DNA of 64,000 nucleotides from Arthrobacter sp. N199823 (GCF_002929705.1 NZ_PJIN01000005.1:124001-188000); one strand, 5' to 3'. Shown: positions 1-8,495, numbered from the stretch's first letter. The notes: generated from the letters alone by a model not told the origin. Translations and numbers: made by a program.

Positions 1-2685
1 GAACGCTATGGCCTCGACGGCTCGGCCATGGCTTCTGACGACGGCATTGTGCTGCGCGTTCCCCTCATGGACGATGAGCCACCCGGCGCCGACTTATTCA
101 TGTTTGACCCTGAAGAACTGGACGGAATCGTCACGGCCGAGGTGGGCGGATCTGCCCTCTTTGCCAGCCGTTTCCGCGAATGTGCCGCCCGGGCACTGCT
201 GCTCCCCCGGCAGAATCCGGGCAAGCGTTCGCCCCTGTGGCAGCAGCGCCAGCGCTCGGCCCAATTGCTCGATGTTGCCCGCAAATATCCGCAGTTCCCG
301 ATCGTGCTCGAAACCGTGCGCGAATGCCTGCAGGATGTCTACGATCTGCCCGCGCTGAAGGACATTGCCGCCTCGATCGAGCGGCGCGAGCTGCGGATCG
401 TGGAAACCACCACCAATGAACCTTCCCCTTTCGCCCGCTCGCTGCTGTTCGGCTATGTGGCCAGCTTCCTCTACGAGGGTGATTCCCCGCTCGCCGAACG
501 CCGCGCCGCCGCCCTTTCCCTCGATCCGGCGCTGCTGGATGAGCTGCTGGGCCGGGCCGAGCTGCGCGAACTCCTTGACCCGGCTGTCATCGCCGCCACC
601 GAGGATCAACTGCAGCGCCTGGCTGGTGCTGGTGGCGACGCCGATCGCCGCGTGCGTGGCCTTGAAGGAGTGGCAGATCTGCTCCGATTGTTGGGCCCGT
701 TGAGCGTCGCGGAGGTTGCCGCCCGGTTACTTCCTGAGGTTCCCCAACGCCAAGAACAGTCCGACGCCGGGCACTCCCCTGACACCGCAGCCTCACCCGA
801 GTCTGTGGCCCAGGCCCAGGCCCAGCCTGTGGCGCAGAGCAGCTCCGAGGCAGCGACGCAGGAGCAGCGTGAGGCCGAGGCGCATCTGGCGCTGGCGGCC
901 TCTCACCTTTCTGGGTTGCTCGCCGCGAACCGCGCGTTGCGGGTCAATATGGCAGGTCACGAGCGGTACGCCGCCATTGAGGATGCGGCGCGGTTGCGCG
1001 ATGCCCTTGGCATTCCGCTGCCCATGGGTGTTCCGCTGGCGTTCATTGAACCCGTGGCCGATCCGCTCAGTGATTTACTGGGACGCTACGCCCGCACCCA
1101 CGGACCCTTCACGGCAGCGGAAGCCGCGGCGAGGCTGGGACTCGGTGTAGCCGTCGTACATTCCGGACTGGCCAGATTGGCTGCCGACAGGCGCGTCACC
1201 GAAGGTGAGTTCATGCCCAGCGGCTCCCATCACTCGCACGCTCGCGAGGGGACCCTCGCCGCTGCGGGCCCTGGTTTCGAAAATGGTGCCACGGAATGGT
1301 GCGATGTTCAGGTTCTGCGGCAGTTGCGCAGCAGATCACTGGCGGCACTGCGTGCCGAAGTTGAACCTGTTGATGCGGCAGCCTTTGCACGGTTCCTGCC
1401 TGCCTGGCAGCATGTCACATCCGCCTCAGGAACCCCGGCTCTGCGGGGCTTGGACGGCGTACTGACGGTGGTGGACCAGTTGGCTGGCGTGCCCATTCCG
1501 GCATCGGCGTGGGAACCGCTGGTGCTGGCTGCACGCGTGGCCGACTACTCCCCCGCCATGCTGGATGAGCTGACGGCCACCGGTGAAGTGCTGGTCTCAG
1601 GCGCTGGATCGTTGGGCTCAAATGATGGCTGGATGAGCCTTCATATTGCGGATTCGGTGGATCTGACACTCCAAGCAACGGCGGATTTCACGCCCACCGA
1701 ATTTCACGAACGCATCATGGACGCGCTGCACACCGGTGGCGCCTACTTCTTCCACCAACTGCGCGAAATGACGGCCGATGGCCCGGATCTGGCCGCCTCC
1801 GATACCGATCTGCTGTCCGCGCTGTGGGAGCTGTTCTGGGCCGGACGGATCAGCAATGACACTTTCGCCCCGGTCCGGGCTCTCTTATCTGGCGGGCACA
1901 CGGCGCACAAGCAAAAAGCCCCGCCCTCGCGGCTGCGCCCTGCCCGCGCCGGCCGTTATGGACGCCTGCCTGGTCGGGCCCCAGGCGTGCAGCGCGGCGC
2001 CCCGCCTATGGGTGCCGGGCGCTGGAGCTTATTGCCGGCCCCCGTCACCGAAACCGACAGTGCCCAAACCACCCTGCGCAGTCACGCCCTCGCCGAACTG
2101 TTCCTGGACCGGTATGGGGTGGTGACGCGCGGCTCCGTCATGAACCACGGACTTCCGGGCGGTTTCGGCCTCATGTACAAGGTGCTGGCCCGGCTGGAGG
2201 AGAGCGGAAAATGCCGCCGCGGCTACTTCATCGAGCACCTCGGCGCGGCGCAGTTTGCTGTGCCAGCCACGGTGGATCGGCTGCGAACCTATAGCGAGGA
2301 CGCAGCGCTGAACCCGCGTCCACCGAAGGCTTTGGCCCTGGCCGCGACTGATCCCGCCAACCCCTACGGCGCCGCCCTGCCCTGGCCGCCGCTGGAATCC
2401 GGGCACAGGCCCGGGCGCAAGGCGGGTGCCTTGGTGGTGATGGTCGACGGCGCATTGGTCCTCTACGTGGAACGCGGCGGGCGTACACTGTTGTGCTTCA
2501 GCGACGATGGATCCATGGTGGCGCTGGCCGGTACGGCGTTGGTCAACGTGGTCAAGCGAGGCGCGATCGACAAGATGGCCATTGAAAAGGTCAATGGCGG
2601 CGAGGTATTGGGTACTCCGCTGGCCGCAGCCATGCTCGCCGCTGGGGCTTACAGCTCCCCGAGAGGAGTGCGGATCCGTGCCTGA
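1..2685 (+). CDS. lhr: Lhr-type ATP-dependent DNA helicase, C-terminal part (5' end outside window)
   Basis: The reading frame is open at base 1, so the gene begins upstream; about 894 residues remain. They match the C-terminal half of actinobacterial Lhr, a superfamily 2 3'-5' DNA helicase. The ATPase core motifs are not visible and must lie upstream; what is left is the post-core region and the long C-terminal domain. Recognisable stretches are the basic HTAHKQKAPPSRLRP segment (about residue 630) and the GYFIEHLGAAQFAVP segment (about residue 742). An Ala/Gln/Glu-rich linker lies near residues 255-290. The stop overlaps the start of the downstream Nei-type glycosylase by 8 nt, so the two are translationally coupled. 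The same lhr-nei adjacency is known in mycobacteria, pointing to DNA repair. The family call is confident; the first-Met start at base 28 seen inside the fragment is not the real start. Confidence 0.9.
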   Translation, partial: ERYGLDGSAMASDDGIVLRVPLMDDEPPGADLFMFDPEELDGIVTAEVGGSALFASRFRECAARALLLPRQNPGKRSPLWQQRQRSAQLLDVARKYPQFPIVLETVRECLQDVYDLPALKDIAASIERRELRIVETTTNEPSPFARSLLFGYVASFLYEGDSPLAERRAAALSLDPALLDELLGRAELRELLDPAVIAATEDQLQRLAGAGGDADRRVRGLEGVADLLRLLGPLSVAEVAARLLPEVPQRQEQSDAGHSPDTAASPESVAQAQAQPVAQSSSEAATQEQREAEAHLALAASHLSGLLAANRALRVNMAGHERYAAIEDAARLRDALGIPLPMGVPLAFIEPVADPLSDLLGRYARTHGPFTAAEAAARLGLGVAVVHSGLARLAADRRVTEGEFMPSGSHHSHAREGTLAAAGPGFENGATEWCDVQVLRQLRSRSLAALRAEVEPVDAAAFARFLPAWQHVTSASGTPALRGLDGVLTVVDQLAGVPIPASAWEPLVLAARVADYSPAMLDELTATGEVLVSGAGSLGSNDGWMSLHIADSVDLTLQATADFTPTEFHERIMDALHTGGAYFFHQLREMTADGPDLAASDTDLLSALWELFWAGRISNDTFAPVRALLSGGHTAHKQKAPPSRLRPARAGRYGRLPGRAPGVQRGAPPMGAGRWSLLPAPVTETDSAQTTLRSHALAELFLDRYGVVTRGSVMNHGLPGGFGLMYKVLARLEESGKCRRGYFIEHLGAAQFAVPATVDRLRTYSEDAALNPRPPKALALAATDPANPYGAALPWPPLESGHRPGRKAGALVVMVDGALVLYVERGGRTLLCFSDDGSMVALAGTALVNVVKRGAIDKMAIEKVNGGEVLGTPLAAAMLAAGAYSSPRGVRIRA

Positions 2686-3499
2686 AGGAGATACAGTTTG
2701 GCGGCAGGCACGGGACCTGCGCGTGGTTCTTGAGGGGCAGGAATTGTTGTCCAGCGACTTCAGAATTCCCGCACATGCCACCTTGGACTTGGCCGGAGCG
2801 CTGGTGTCCCGGGTGGAGTCTCGGGGCAAGCACCTGCTCATGTTCGTGGGCGGGCAGGTGATCCATTCGCATCTGTCCATGGAAGGGCACTGGGACATCT
2901 ACCCGGCACCCATCAACGGCCGTTCGGCAAAGTGGCGGCGGCCCGCCTTCACCGCCCGGGTGGTGCTACAAACCGAGCTGGCAACGGCTGTGGGCTTTTC
3001 GCTGGGCACGCTGGAAGTCCTACCGGAGGCGTTGCTGGCAGACGCCGTCGGACATCTTGGACCGGATTTATTGGGACCGGACTGGGACTCGGACCAGGCT
3101 CTACGCAGGCTGCTGACTGAGCCTGGGCGAGCCATTGGGCTGGCGCTGCTGGATCAGCGAAACCTGGCCGGGATCGGCAACATTTACCGAAATGAGCTGT
3201 GTTTTCTGAGCCGCGTGCACCCGTCCATGGCGGTTGCGGAGGTGCCTGATCTTCCCCGGATGGTGGCTCTGGCCAAGCGGCTGCTCGAGGTAAACAAGGA
3301 TCGATCGCAACGTTCAACCATGGGTGGGCCTGCGCGAGGCGAGGCGGCATCGTGGGTCTATGGCCTGGCCGGGAAGCCATGCAAGCGCTGCGGAGTGCTC
3401 ATCCGGCATGACAAATTGGCCGATCCGGCTTTTCCTACCCGCGCCGCCCGGGACATTTATTGGTGCCCACGCTGCCAGGACGAGCCCGACGGCAGCTGA
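2678..3499 (+). CDS. nei: Nei/Fpg-family endonuclease VIII-type DNA glycosylase/AP lyase
   Basis: This 273-residue protein removes oxidised bases from DNA and nicks the abasic site. The GTG at 2678 was chosen because it yields the invariant mature N terminus P-E-G-D-T-V (Pro2 nucleophile, Glu3) and because GAGAGGAG lies 9 nt upstream; an in-frame extension upstream reads through the lhr 3' end and is a shadow. The helix-two-turn-helix segment is seen as LDQRNLAGIGNIYRNE, and a C-terminal zinc finger with two CxxC pairs (CKRC and CPRC, about residues 237-262) closes the protein. It overlaps lhr by 8 nt. Its last 43 nt overlap the 3' end of the convergent deacetylase gene. Nei rather than Fpg is favoured by P-E-G-D-T-V and by the lhr neighbour. 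Confidence 0.93.
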   Translation: MPEGDTVWRQARDLRVVLEGQELLSSDFRIPAHATLDLAGALVSRVESRGKHLLMFVGGQVIHSHLSMEGHWDIYPAPINGRSAKWRRPAFTARVVLQTELATAVGFSLGTLEVLPEALLADAVGHLGPDLLGPDWDSDQALRRLLTEPGRAIGLALLDQRNLAGIGNIYRNELCFLSRVHPSMAVAEVPDLPRMVALAKRLLEVNKDRSQRSTMGGPARGEAASWVYGLAGKPCKRCGVLIRHDKLADPAFPTRAARDIYWCPRCQDEPDGS

Positions 3500-4230
3500 C
3501 CCGGCACGGCTCCTGTGAATGCTGCCGTGCCCACTCCCGGAAGCGTGAAGGTCCAGCCAGCGGCAATCTTCTCCGGTACCACCGCCTTCATCGCCGTGAC
3601 TGTATTCCTTCGGTCGCCCCCGCCATCATGCGCCAAGATAACGGCGCCAGGGGTAAATGCTGCGTGGAAATTGGCAGTCAGCGTTGGCACACTCAGATCG
3701 TTGCCGTCCCAATCATGAATGACATTTCCCAGACCTAACGGTTGCATGCCCAAAGCCGCTGCCACCTCGGCGGTCTTACCCCAGTTGCCATTCGGGGCCC
3801 TAAAATAGGGAACGGGAGCAGAGGGATTTCCCACAGCCTCCCTGATGATGATGAGGTTTGATTTTAGGTCCTGTTCCACATGGCGAAAAGTCCACGACCC
3901 CATATCGGCAAATGACGTGCCGTGATTGCTGAGCACATGCCCTTCAGCGACGATCCTTCGCAGCAGTGCAGCGCCTCCAGGTGCTAGGACGTTCTCGCCG
4001 ATGACACAGAACGTGGCGACAATGCCATGCTCTCGGAGGAAGTCCAAGACATCAGTAGTCTCGCCGGGATTGGGACCGTCGTCGAAGGTGAGAGCAACCG
4101 TCTTACCCTCACCCCGTGCGGCTGCCAGCGGCACGACCGTGGGGTTGCTGGCGCCACCCGGGATGAAATATCTGTCCGTGGCAGGCTGCCATTTTTTGCT
4201 CGCCGCACTGGCGGCCGTACTAACTCTCAT
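3457..4230 (-). CDS. NodB-homology polysaccharide deacetylase (CE4-like), possibly xylan/oligosaccharide deacetylase
   Basis: A 257-residue NodB-fold protein expected to remove N- or O-acetyl groups from carbohydrates with a divalent metal. Motif 1 is TFDDGPN (about residue 49), motif 3 RAPNG, motif 4 DWDGND and motif 5 LAHDGGG. Motif 2 reads SNHGTSF: the first metal His is present but the position normally holding the second (H-x3-H) is Phe, which is unusual. No signal peptide or lipobox is visible, so it appears cytoplasmic. ATG at 4230 was preferred over GTG at 4242 because a GGATGGA stretch precedes it. It is the last gene of a run transcribed from the oxidoreductase at 8175 and sits 37 nt after the LacI gene. 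In a xylan locus it could act on acetylated xylo-oligosaccharides; that is inference. Confidence 0.85.
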   Translation of the reverse strand: MRVSTAASAASKKWQPATDRYFIPGGASNPTVVPLAAARGEGKTVALTFDDGPNPGETTDVLDFLREHGIVATFCVIGENVLAPGGAALLRRIVAEGHVLSNHGTSFADMGSWTFRHVEQDLKSNLIIIREAVGNPSAPVPYFRAPNGNWGKTAEVAAALGMQPLGLGNVIHDWDGNDLSVPTLTANFHAAFTPGAVILAHDGGGDRRNTVTAMKAVVPEKIAAGWTFTLPGVGTAAFTGAVPGQLPSGSSWQRGHQ

Positions 4231-4267
4231 TTTTCCATCCACGTAGTTTTAGCGGCCGCCGGCTGCT

Positions 4268-5290
4268 TCAGCCTTGAGCGGGCGCCGCCGTCGAGCCTCT
4301 GACGATAAGCTCGGTGCCGAGCTCAATCCGTTGCGGAAGCTCCTCGTCCCCATCCAAGTACCGCAGCAGCGCACGCATGGCAGTTTCAGCCATATGGACA
4401 ACTGGCTGGCGGACGGTGGTCAGCCCGGGTTCGATCCAATCGGCGGCGGGAATGTCATCAAAGCCAATAATGCTCAGGTCCTGGGGAATGCGCAGTCCGG
4501 CATCACGTGCGGCCCGGTAGGCCCCCAAGGCCTGTTCATCGTTACCGGTGAAGATCGCCGTGGGGCGGTCCGCTAGCTCAAGAAGCTTGCGGGTTCCTGC
4601 CTCGCCGGCCTCGATCGAAAAGTCTCCGGGAACAATCAGGGCCGGGTCCATTTCAATGCCAGCGCGTCGCAACGCAGCCAGATGCCCGTCCTCCCGCGCG
4701 CTGCTGCACTGCAGATCGGGGCGTCCACCAATCATGCCGATTCTCCGATGCCCCAAAGCCAGCAGATGCTCCGCAGCCGAGAAGGCCCCCTCCCAGTTCG
4801 CGGCCCCCACAGTCATCAGATCAGGTCCCGGCTGCCCCACGGGGTCAATCAGCACCACCGGGATGCCCAGTGACTTGATGCGTTGAATTTGTTTTGCGTC
4901 CAGCTCATAGACGGCCAGGAGCAGACCATCCGATTTGCGCTCTGCCAAGTTGGCAAGCCATGGGCGGATCCGGGAACCATCAAGCGACAAACTGCTGACC
5001 ACAGTTCCATATCCGGCATCTTGGGCTACGCGTTCCACACCTTCGATGATCTCCAGAGCCCATTCCGATCTGAGTCCCGGAAAGACCAGATCGATCAGAC
5101 CTGCCTTTTTGCGGCGCTTGGCCGGTCGACGCGAATAGTCACGCCGGGCGATGATTTCTTCTACCCTGGCGCGAGTTTCAGCAGCAACGTGGACGTGCCC
5201 GTTGAGTACCTTGGAAACGGTGGGAACTGAGACTCCGGCTTCTAGGGCTATCTCACTGATTGTTGCGCGACCGGTGTCTTGTTTGGTCAC
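4268..5290 (-). CDS. LacI-family transcriptional regulator (xylan-locus type)
   Basis: A 340-residue LacI/GalR repressor. The N-terminal helix-turn-helix reads ISEIALEAGVSVPTVSKVLNG, followed by a short basic hinge (RRPAKRRKK) and a periplasmic-binding-protein-like effector domain ending with the usual FDDIPAADWIEPGLTTVRQP region. The start is GTG at 5290, preceded by AAAGGGG with 6 nt spacing. It lies 36 nt downstream of the cupin gene and 37 nt upstream of the deacetylase, in the same operon, so it probably regulates these genes and itself. Its DNA-reading helix (SVPTVSKVLNG) is almost the same as that of the LacI protein at 8529, so both may recognise related GAAA-N-TTTC operators. The effector is unknown; a xylo-oligosaccharide or aldose is a fair guess. 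Confidence 0.93.
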   Translation of the reverse strand: MTKQDTGRATISEIALEAGVSVPTVSKVLNGHVHVAAETRARVEEIIARRDYSRRPAKRRKKAGLIDLVFPGLRSEWALEIIEGVERVAQDAGYGTVVSSLSLDGSRIRPWLANLAERKSDGLLLAVYELDAKQIQRIKSLGIPVVLIDPVGQPGPDLMTVGAANWEGAFSAAEHLLALGHRRIGMIGGRPDLQCSSAREDGHLAALRRAGIEMDPALIVPGDFSIEAGEAGTRKLLELADRPTAIFTGNDEQALGAYRAARDAGLRIPQDLSIIGFDDIPAADWIEPGLTTVRQPVVHMAETAMRALLRYLDGDEELPQRIELGTELIVRGSTAAPAQG

Positions 5291-5326
5291 TTGGACCCCT
5301 TTCTACGGCCGGCGTCTACGCCAGCC

Positions 5327-6064
5327 TCATAAGTTTTCCGAAAGTCCCCACGTTTGGATCCGTCCGCACATGCCGTAAATCCTGTTGGTCTTTCGTTGCC
5401 CCATGGTAGTCTGCGCATCCTGCATATAGTAACTATCGGCACTTTCGAGAAACCTCAACTGCTGCCGTGTCGCCGCTGCCTGTCTTTCAGCCCCTTGCAC
5501 CAGCAGCTCCTGCCAGTGGGAGGTACGAGCACCAACAAGCCTTGCCGCTGCGTGGTGGAAGTCCCCCAAGGCCGCAGGACCTTCGGCCAGTACCGCCATC
5601 TTCAACGCAAGGTACCCCTCCAGCGCTAGGTCACGCCGACGGCGGGCCGCGGATTCCGCCGTCGGGTCACCGCTGTCGGCGTCGCTGGGTGTCAAGGCCG
5701 CGGCCTGGCTGTAGACCGTGGCATCAACAAGGTGCGCAGGCGGGAAGGTCATGACGGAGTCACCGCTCTCCGGCAGGCCCGCATTCTGCATCACGACCAG
5801 TACGCGTAGGTCTCCGGAATCATTGATCGCCCGGTGAATTGTGCCGGGTGTAAACCACAGCACCGCGCCCGGTTCCAGAGGCGTGGACGCAAATCCCCCG
5901 GAGTCCAGAGTCTCCAACCGTCCGCGCCCCTGCTGCACCACATATGCCTCTGCCGACGCTGTGTGAAGATGTGGGGTACCGCCAGACGTGCCGTCCCTTG
6001 CGGGCCAGTTGTAGATGCTGACCTCTGAGAGGGCGGTCGCCCCAGGGAAGTTGGTTAGTGCCAT
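5327..6064 (-). CDS. Cupin-domain protein in sugar-oxidoreductase operon
   Basis: A 245-residue protein with one clear cupin barrel in the N-terminal half: the metal-binding motif is TPHLHTASAEAYVVQQGRG, where two His and a Glu-like position are visible, and the second motif is around PGTIHRAINDSGDLRV. The C-terminal 120 residues are helical and Arg/Ala-rich with no recognised domain. ATG at 6064 starts 2 nt after the stop of the DUF6807 gene, so translation is coupled; a TTG 12 nt upstream is a less likely start. It is the third gene of the Gfo/Idh - DUF6807 - cupin - LacI - deacetylase operon. Cupins of this type often act as sugar isomerases, epimerases or lyases, but the sequence does not fix the reaction. 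Its 3' end contains two degenerate LacI-operator-like sequences (5338-5348 and 5437-5447). Confidence 0.8.
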   Translation of the reverse strand: MALTNFPGATALSEVSIYNWPARDGTSGGTPHLHTASAEAYVVQQGRGRLETLDSGGFASTPLEPGAVLWFTPGTIHRAINDSGDLRVLVVMQNAGLPESGDSVMTFPPAHLVDATVYSQAAALTPSDADSGDPTAESAARRRRDLALEGYLALKMAVLAEGPAALGDFHHAAARLVGARTSHWQELLVQGAERQAAATRQQLRFLESADSYYMQDAQTTMGQRKTNRIYGMCGRIQTWGLSENL

Positions 6065-6066
6065 GG

Positions 6067-7020
6067 TCAGACCCAAGCGCCCAGGGCTGCTTTGGCGGCA
6101 CCGACGAGCAGCTCTGCTGATTCCTGGTCAACCTCGCCGTCGGAAATCACCACAGCATAGCGATACGTCAAAGGGTCGCCAGCCTGAAGCAACACGGCTT
6201 CGCTGAAGAAGGGCGATGACCCCAAGCAGGCAAACATGGAGGAACGGGCAAACCACTGATTCGGGGCGCCCAGATTGGCGCTATCTTCCACAAAAGTGAT
6301 GGTGGAGGCATGGCAACTCTGATCGTGCCTGCCGGTGAAGGCCAGCCATTCGGAGCGGCTTCCCATAAACTCATCCGTGCCGGTTCCTGCGGCGGAACGG
6401 AATTGGCCACCGGTGAAGGACCGCGGCCCGCGCCAGAAGAGGCCGCCATAGCCGGCATTCTCCCGACCCTCGGTGGTGGGACTGCCAATGCTGATGGGGG
6501 CTGGGGAAATATTGCTGATTTCAGTTTCAAAAAGCAGCGCCCAGGCGCGGGCTCCGGGAACGTCTAGGAGCTGTATATTGAAGCGGCGCTTCTCCGCGAT
6601 GACAGGATCGCCGGCCTGGGAGCTCCATTGAAGCTCCTCGGCTGCCGTGATGCCAGCAACGCCGTCGGAAATGCTACTGAAGGCCTTGTGGGCCATGGCG
6701 CCGTTGTTGTTGAGATCCGCATATTCGGTGGCCCGAGTGTAGGTTGCGCCACCCCAGAAGTTATCGTTGCCAACATTGGGCAGGGCTAGCGATAGCCCCT
6801 TGTGCCAGATGTGATCCCACGGCCGAAAAATAGTGACCTCATCGCCACCTAAGGTGGTGAGCGGGTGAAAATAGGGGCGCGGGCTTTCGTATTGGGCGTC
6901 GGTGGGGTTGTAGGTGTAGCTGGCAATTTGTTGACCGCCAGCGGTGAAGGTCAGTGCGGCGCCGTCATCGGAGTAGCTAAGTTTGGTGGAGCTTGCGAGT
7001 GTCGTTGCGGGGCTGGTCAT
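6067..7020 (-). CDS. DUF6807 (PmoA-like) family protein
   Basis: A 317-residue protein of the family annotated as methane oxygenase PmoA, now DUF6807. It is not a methane monooxygenase subunit: there are no membrane spans or copper motifs. Diagnostic segments are SPRPYFHPLTTLGG near residue 45, PWDHIWHKGLSLAL, NAGYGGLFWRGPRSF around residue 200 and the conserved C-terminal PLTYRYAVVISDGEVD. The fold is probably a beta-sandwich related to aldose-epimerase-like or carbohydrate-binding folds, but this is inference. AGGAG lies 10 nt before ATG. Its stop is 2 nt before the cupin start, and the Gfo/Idh gene ends 33 nt upstream. The family is repeatedly found with Gfo/Idh/MocA dehydrogenases, so a role in modifying or cleaving oxidised sugars or glycosides is plausible. 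Confidence 0.85.
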   Translation of the reverse strand: MTSPATTLASSTKLSYSDDGAALTFTAGGQQIASYTYNPTDAQYESPRPYFHPLTTLGGDEVTIFRPWDHIWHKGLSLALPNVGNDNFWGGATYTRATEYADLNNNGAMAHKAFSSISDGVAGITAAEELQWSSQAGDPVIAEKRRFNIQLLDVPGARAWALLFETEISNISPAPISIGSPTTEGRENAGYGGLFWRGPRSFTGGQFRSAAGTGTDEFMGSRSEWLAFTGRHDQSCHASTITFVEDSANLGAPNQWFARSSMFACLGSSPFFSEAVLLQAGDPLTYRYAVVISDGEVDQESAELLVGAAKAALGAWV

Positions 7021-7053
7021 GTCTGTGTGTCTCCTGGAAATAGTGGCGGTTGA

Positions 7054-8175
7054 TTATGCGGGGGAAGCCGCGGCAAGGGCAGTTTCATCCAGGACCCGGG
7101 TGCCCAGGCCTGCTCCGTCCATGCCGGAATAGAACGGGTGACCGGGGACAATGTCACCGCTGCGCACAGGCGCTCCGGTGAATGCGGAGGCATAGATGGC
7201 TGCGGCTAGTTCCAACGTCTGGCGCGCCGAAGCAGCCCCTGCAGGAAGCGGTCTGCCCGCGTCCAATGCGTCGTACATGGCCAGGAATTGAGCGGAGTGT
7301 CCGCTGCCTCGTTCCAGCGGCTGCCCGTTCCATGCGTTGGCCACCATGGACTCATGGCCGGGCGCCGGGGTGACTGTCCAGTTGTCCGTGGAATAGCCAT
7401 AGAGGTGGCTGAGCTCAATGGTGGCAAATTCGCAGTCGATCCGAATGTCGGAGGTCTCTCGAGGAGACAGCAGCGAGTTAATGAGGGTTGCCACCGCACC
7501 GTTTTCGAAGCGGACCAAAGCGGCGGACAGGTCCTCTGTTGAGGTGGCGCGCGCCTGCCTCGATGCAAGGGCTGTGACTTCCGTCCAGGGGCCCAGCAGG
7601 TGCAGCAACAGGTCAAATTGATGAATGCCGTGACCCATGGTGGGCCCTCCGCCTTCAGCATTCCAGCTTCCGCGCCATGGTAGATCAAAGTAGCTGTCGG
7701 GGCGGTACCAGAGAGTGTCGCAGCTAGCCACGAGGGGGCGTCCAAAATCGCTGCCGCCGATCAGCGTCTGTGCGGCCGTCGATGCATCACCAAAGCGATG
7801 TTGGAAAACGCAGGAGAACTGCGCCCCACCAACGGCCTGGGCTGTGTTGAGCCGGTCAAAGTCCGCCAGGCTCAGCGCCGGCGGCTTTTCAGACAGGACG
7901 TGCACTCCGGCTTCGAGGCATTCGATGGCCTGGTCAATGTGCAACATGGGTGGTGTGCACAAGTGGACAATGTCAGGCTTGGCTTCGGCCAGAAGCTGCG
8001 TAAGGTCTTGATACCGGCCAACAATGCCATGCTCATCGCCAAAAGCCGCCAGCCTCGCTTGGTCCACATCGCATGCGGCCACCATCTCCACCCGGTCCTT
8101 AGCCCGGGCTAGGTTGTCTGCATGTATGGCTGCGATCCCGCCCGTGCCTACCAGGGCTACCTTGTACGTCCTCAT
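7054..8175 (-). CDS. Gfo/Idh/MocA-family NAD(P)-dependent sugar oxidoreductase
   Basis: A 373-residue dehydrogenase. The N-terminal Rossmann fold has the dinucleotide motif VGTGGIAAIHADN (about residue 9), and the family-typical SEKPPALSLADFD holds the E-K-P motif with the catalytic Lys near residue 98. The substrate domain carries GIHQFDLLLHLLGP, with Asp/His expected near the active site. It would oxidise a sugar or sugar derivative, commonly an aldose or myo-inositol type substrate, using NAD or NADP. ATG is preceded by GGAG at 8 nt. It is the first gene of the minus-strand operon reaching to 3457. The 353-nt divergent gap upstream carries a GAAAGTTTC operator core and a 26-bp palindrome. 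Substrate specificity cannot be read from the sequence; the xylanolytic neighbours favour a pentose, uronate or xyloside. Confidence 0.9.
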   Translation of the reverse strand: MRTYKVALVGTGGIAAIHADNLARAKDRVEMVAACDVDQARLAAFGDEHGIVGRYQDLTQLLAEAKPDIVHLCTPPMLHIDQAIECLEAGVHVLSEKPPALSLADFDRLNTAQAVGGAQFSCVFQHRFGDASTAAQTLIGGSDFGRPLVASCDTLWYRPDSYFDLPWRGSWNAEGGGPTMGHGIHQFDLLLHLLGPWTEVTALASRQARATSTEDLSAALVRFENGAVATLINSLLSPRETSDIRIDCEFATIELSHLYGYSTDNWTVTPAPGHESMVANAWNGQPLERGSGHSAQFLAMYDALDAGRPLPAGAASARQTLELAAAIYASAFTGAPVRSGDIVPGHPFYSGMDGAGLGTRVLDETALAAASPA

Positions 8176-8221
8176 CTGAATAACTCCATCTTTGCAGCGT
8201 CGAGTGGTTACGTAATACTTG

Positions 8222-8230
8222 GAAAGTTTC
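8222..8230. promoter_or_regulatory. LacI-type operator core GAAAGTTTC upstream of the oxidoreductase operon
   Basis: The 9-bp core is identical to the centre of the perfect palindrome at 8496-8508, and the flanks (TG before, TG after) are degenerate. It lies 47 nt upstream of the Gfo/Idh start codon, a suitable position for repression. The same core family is reported upstream of actinomycete xylanase genes. Confidence 0.5.
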
Positions 8231-8233
8231 TGT

Positions 8234-8259
8234 ATTGATCAGGAAATTTCTTGATCAAT
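8234..8259. promoter_or_regulatory. 26-bp near-perfect palindrome, candidate operator
   Basis: Centred between 8246 and 8247, 12 of 13 base pairs are symmetric (only 8242/8251 break it), with TTGATC and GATCAA arms around GGAAATTTC. It lies about 60-85 nt upstream of the Gfo/Idh start. It differs from the GAAAGTTTC sites in having even symmetry and longer arms, so it may bind a second regulator. Confidence 0.45.
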
Positions 8260-8495
8260 CCTTGGATCCTGAGATCCATTGATATCAACCGTAGAAATAA
8301 CGGACACTGAAAGTCAAGGATTCTTCGAATAGAAAGTAAACTTAGTTTCCTGATAGTTGCTGAAATTTGTTCCTCGATTCCGGAACGACGATATGAGCCG
8401 CCGCGACACCACCTGTCAGCGCATCCCTAGCCGTCGGACTCGGCAAGGACCGACTTGCTCGTCGATGTCCAGCTGGATCAGTACCATGTTAGATA

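Noticed and set aside
2029-2898. 289-codon minus-strand open frame opposite the lhr/nei junction
   Set aside because: It lies fully antisense to two conserved genes, has no ribosome-binding site and no recognisable domain; high GC produces such frames.
6067-7020. Methane/ammonia monooxygenase subunit
   Set aside because: The PmoA label of the family is misleading: no membrane spans or copper ligands; the context is carbohydrate metabolism.
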